Shown in pieces: positions 13,420-14,739 of a DNA stretch of 14,739 nucleotides (positions are counted from its first letter, which is position 1; every line of letters begins with the position of its first letter). Position numbers and translations under genes: made by a program. Origin of the DNA: DATNPH01 sp036703315 (GTDB lineage: Bacteria > Cyanobacteriota > Cyanobacteriia > Cyanobacteriales > Coleofasciculaceae); NCBI GenBank assembly GCA_036703315.1, contig DATNPH010000162.1, positions 1 to 14,739 of the forward strand, read 5' to 3'. Below the pieces are notes generated by a model. That model saw only the letters and a list, made by a program, of their open reading frames with translations. It did no database searches and was not told the origin of the DNA.

Positions 13420-14583
13420 ATGCCAAGATTTAGCTATGACGATAAAGCGAAAGACGTTAAAGTTCGACAGCTCAGGCTCAAGAGCAAAAAGCGATTCCAT
13501 GGTTTGATATTTGTAGTGGCAATGTGGCTTCTGAGCCGAATGGTAATTGTCGTAGCGATGCAGCTGATTGCTCCTTCACTTCACCTCTCACCCGCAAGCT
13601 ACAACCCTCAGCCGATTGATTTTGTTTCTGGCTATGTTCCCCAAATGGGCTGGGAGCTTTTCTCACATTGGGATGGTGCTTGGTACCGAAAGATTGCTAC
13701 CTCCGGCTACGACTATGCCAATGATGGCCAGTGGCATTCTATTGCCTTCTTTCCCCTGTTTCCCTTGGTCACTCGTGGAGTGATGACCCTAGGCTTACCC
13801 TTTGAAGTTGCAGGCACATTGGTGAACAACCTAGCATTTCTCGGTGCTCTGTTCATGTTATACCGTTGGACAAAACAACATCACGGCATTAATGCCGCCA
13901 GGTGGGCAACGGCAGTGCTAGCTTGGTGTCCCTTGTCTTTATATGGAACTGTACTCTATACAGAGGGATTGTTTTTATTACTGACCACAGCAGCTTTAAG
14001 AGCTTTTGACAACCGCCAATATGCTCAAGCTGCTCTCTGGGGAGCAATGGCGACCACAGCTAGAGCCACAGGAGTGGCGCTTATACCCACCTTTCTTCTT
14101 GTCGCTTGGAGAGAACGAAGACCACTAATTGCTTACGCTACTGGTCTGTCAACAGGTGGAGGATTGGTTGTATTTATTGTATATTGTGCGATTCGTTTTA
14201 AAGACCCCTTGGCATTTGTCCATGTCCAGCAAGCATGGAGACATCATGATTGGTTGAGTATTTTCAATAATGCTTTAACCTTAGATATCGAGAGTGTAAT
14301 AAAAATTGTCATGCTAATTGGTGGTAGCTATTTGTTATGGCACTTACGTACAAAACTCAATTTTATTGTTCTTGCCTACAGCGTTTTCACCTTTGCACTG
14401 CTCCTCATGACTGGAGCTACTAGCTCTTTCCACCGCTACGCTTACGCAACTGTATCACTATCCATTGGACTTGGTGTTTTACTTGAGAAGTATCCTCGCT
14501 GGGGATACGCACTGATTAGTTTCTTCGCTATCTTGCTGATTGACTATGCTATTAGGTTTGCCTGGTGGCAGTGGGTAGCCTAG
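13420..14583 (+). CDS. PIG-V/Gpi18-like membrane mannosyltransferase (GT-C fold)
   Basis: The 387-residue polytopic protein has a basic cytoplasmic start (1-26), a first membrane span (about 27-50), then a large loop with SHWDGAWYRKIATSGYDY (82-99). That loop matches the catalytic W-D-x-x-W-Y-x-x-I-A-x-x-G-Y motif of Gpi18/PIG-V relatives. FFPLFPL (110-116), LYTEGLFLLLT (179-189) and ATTARATGVAL (211-221) are the other family blocks, followed by several more spans to the C-terminus. GT-C enzymes of this type transfer a sugar from a polyprenyl-phosphate donor to a lipid or surface-glycan acceptor. Bacteria lack GPI anchors, so the acceptor is unknown. ATG 13420 has GGGG four to seven bases upstream. 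A decayed partial copy of a paralogue precedes it. Confidence 0.88.
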   Translation: MPRFSYDDKAKDVKVRQLRLKSKKRFHGLIFVVAMWLLSRMVIVVAMQLIAPSLHLSPASYNPQPIDFVSGYVPQMGWELFSHWDGAWYRKIATSGYDYANDGQWHSIAFFPLFPLVTRGVMTLGLPFEVAGTLVNNLAFLGALFMLYRWTKQHHGINAARWATAVLAWCPLSLYGTVLYTEGLFLLLTTAALRAFDNRQYAQAALWGAMATTARATGVALIPTFLLVAWRERRPLIAYATGLSTGGGLVVFIVYCAIRFKDPLAFVHVQQAWRHHDWLSIFNNALTLDIESVIKIVMLIGGSYLLWHLRTKLNFIVLAYSVFTFALLLMTGATSSFHRYAYATVSLSIGLGVLLEKYPRWGYALISFFAILLIDYAIRFAWWQWVA

Positions 14584-14739
14584 AGTTAATTGAAGCCTAG
14601 CGGGGTTTTGCTTCGATGCTGCTTTTAGCTGAACTTGTATTGTTTTAAAGCATAAATGTTACTAATTTAACAATTATTAATATCTATCTAAAGGAAGATC
14701 CGCAAATTACCTAAAGTTGTAGAAACTATTTAAAACATT
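14584..14739. other. AT-rich end of the window
   Basis: Downstream of the mannosyltransferase stop, GAAGC (14593-14597) and GCTTC (14610-14614) could form a weak 5-bp stem with a long loop containing GGGGTTTT. It is too weak to call a terminator. The remaining 120 bases are AT-rich and hold nothing recognisable. Confidence 0.4.

Noticed and set aside
1..14739. CRISPR array, toxin-antitoxin pair or defence island
   Set aside because: No regularly spaced direct repeats and no recognisable defence or toxin gene; the Uma2 fragment is too short to count.

Overview
The window looks like cyanobacterial chromosome. The octamer GCGATCGC (HIP1) recurs more than a dozen times in genes and gaps, and several proteins have a cyanobacterial character (a GHL10-type glycoside hydrolase, a long RluA-family pseudouridine synthase, an HPP membrane protein, a Uma2 fragment). 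The gaps are full of palindromic repeats, which suits a filamentous or otherwise repeat-rich cyanobacterium. The exact genus cannot be told from this sequence.

Layout, left to right. On the minus strand, a secreted GHL10/DUF187-like glycoside hydrolase runs off the left edge (1-1243). A 582-base gap follows, holding a direct repeat of about 70 bp. Next is a minus-strand 2-oxoglutarate/Fe(II) oxygenase (1826-2476). A mosaic of mobile DNA (2506-3806) begins about 30 bases upstream of that gene's start and contains an N-terminally truncated IS110-family transposase. Then comes a small regulatory module: a pirin and an unknown small protein, translationally coupled on the minus strand, face a PadR-family regulator on the plus strand, with a palindromic operator candidate between them. 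A 203-bp palindromic repeat and a 9-bp minisatellite follow PadR. An unrecognised plus-strand gene (6277-6798) converges on a long minus-strand RluA-family gene (6809-8707).

The right half holds a Uma2 remnant, mug (G/U mismatch DNA glycosylase), two small conserved-looking genes of unknown function, an HPP-family membrane protein (possible nitrite transporter), a 102-bp MITE-like element, nudC (NAD(H) pyrophosphatase or RNA deNADding enzyme), a decayed partial copy of the next gene, and a PIG-V/Gpi18-like mannosyltransferase (13420-14583).

Most genes are single housekeeping or accessory genes with no shared pathway. The only convincing functional unit is PadR-pirin-small protein. I saw no CRISPR array, rRNA, convincing tRNA or recognisable defence island. 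The most interesting signals are structural: a four-hairpin palindromic repeat that sits in frame inside the RluA-family gene, a pseudogene derived from a paralogue of the mannosyltransferase, and nested palindromic repeats around a broken IS110 element.
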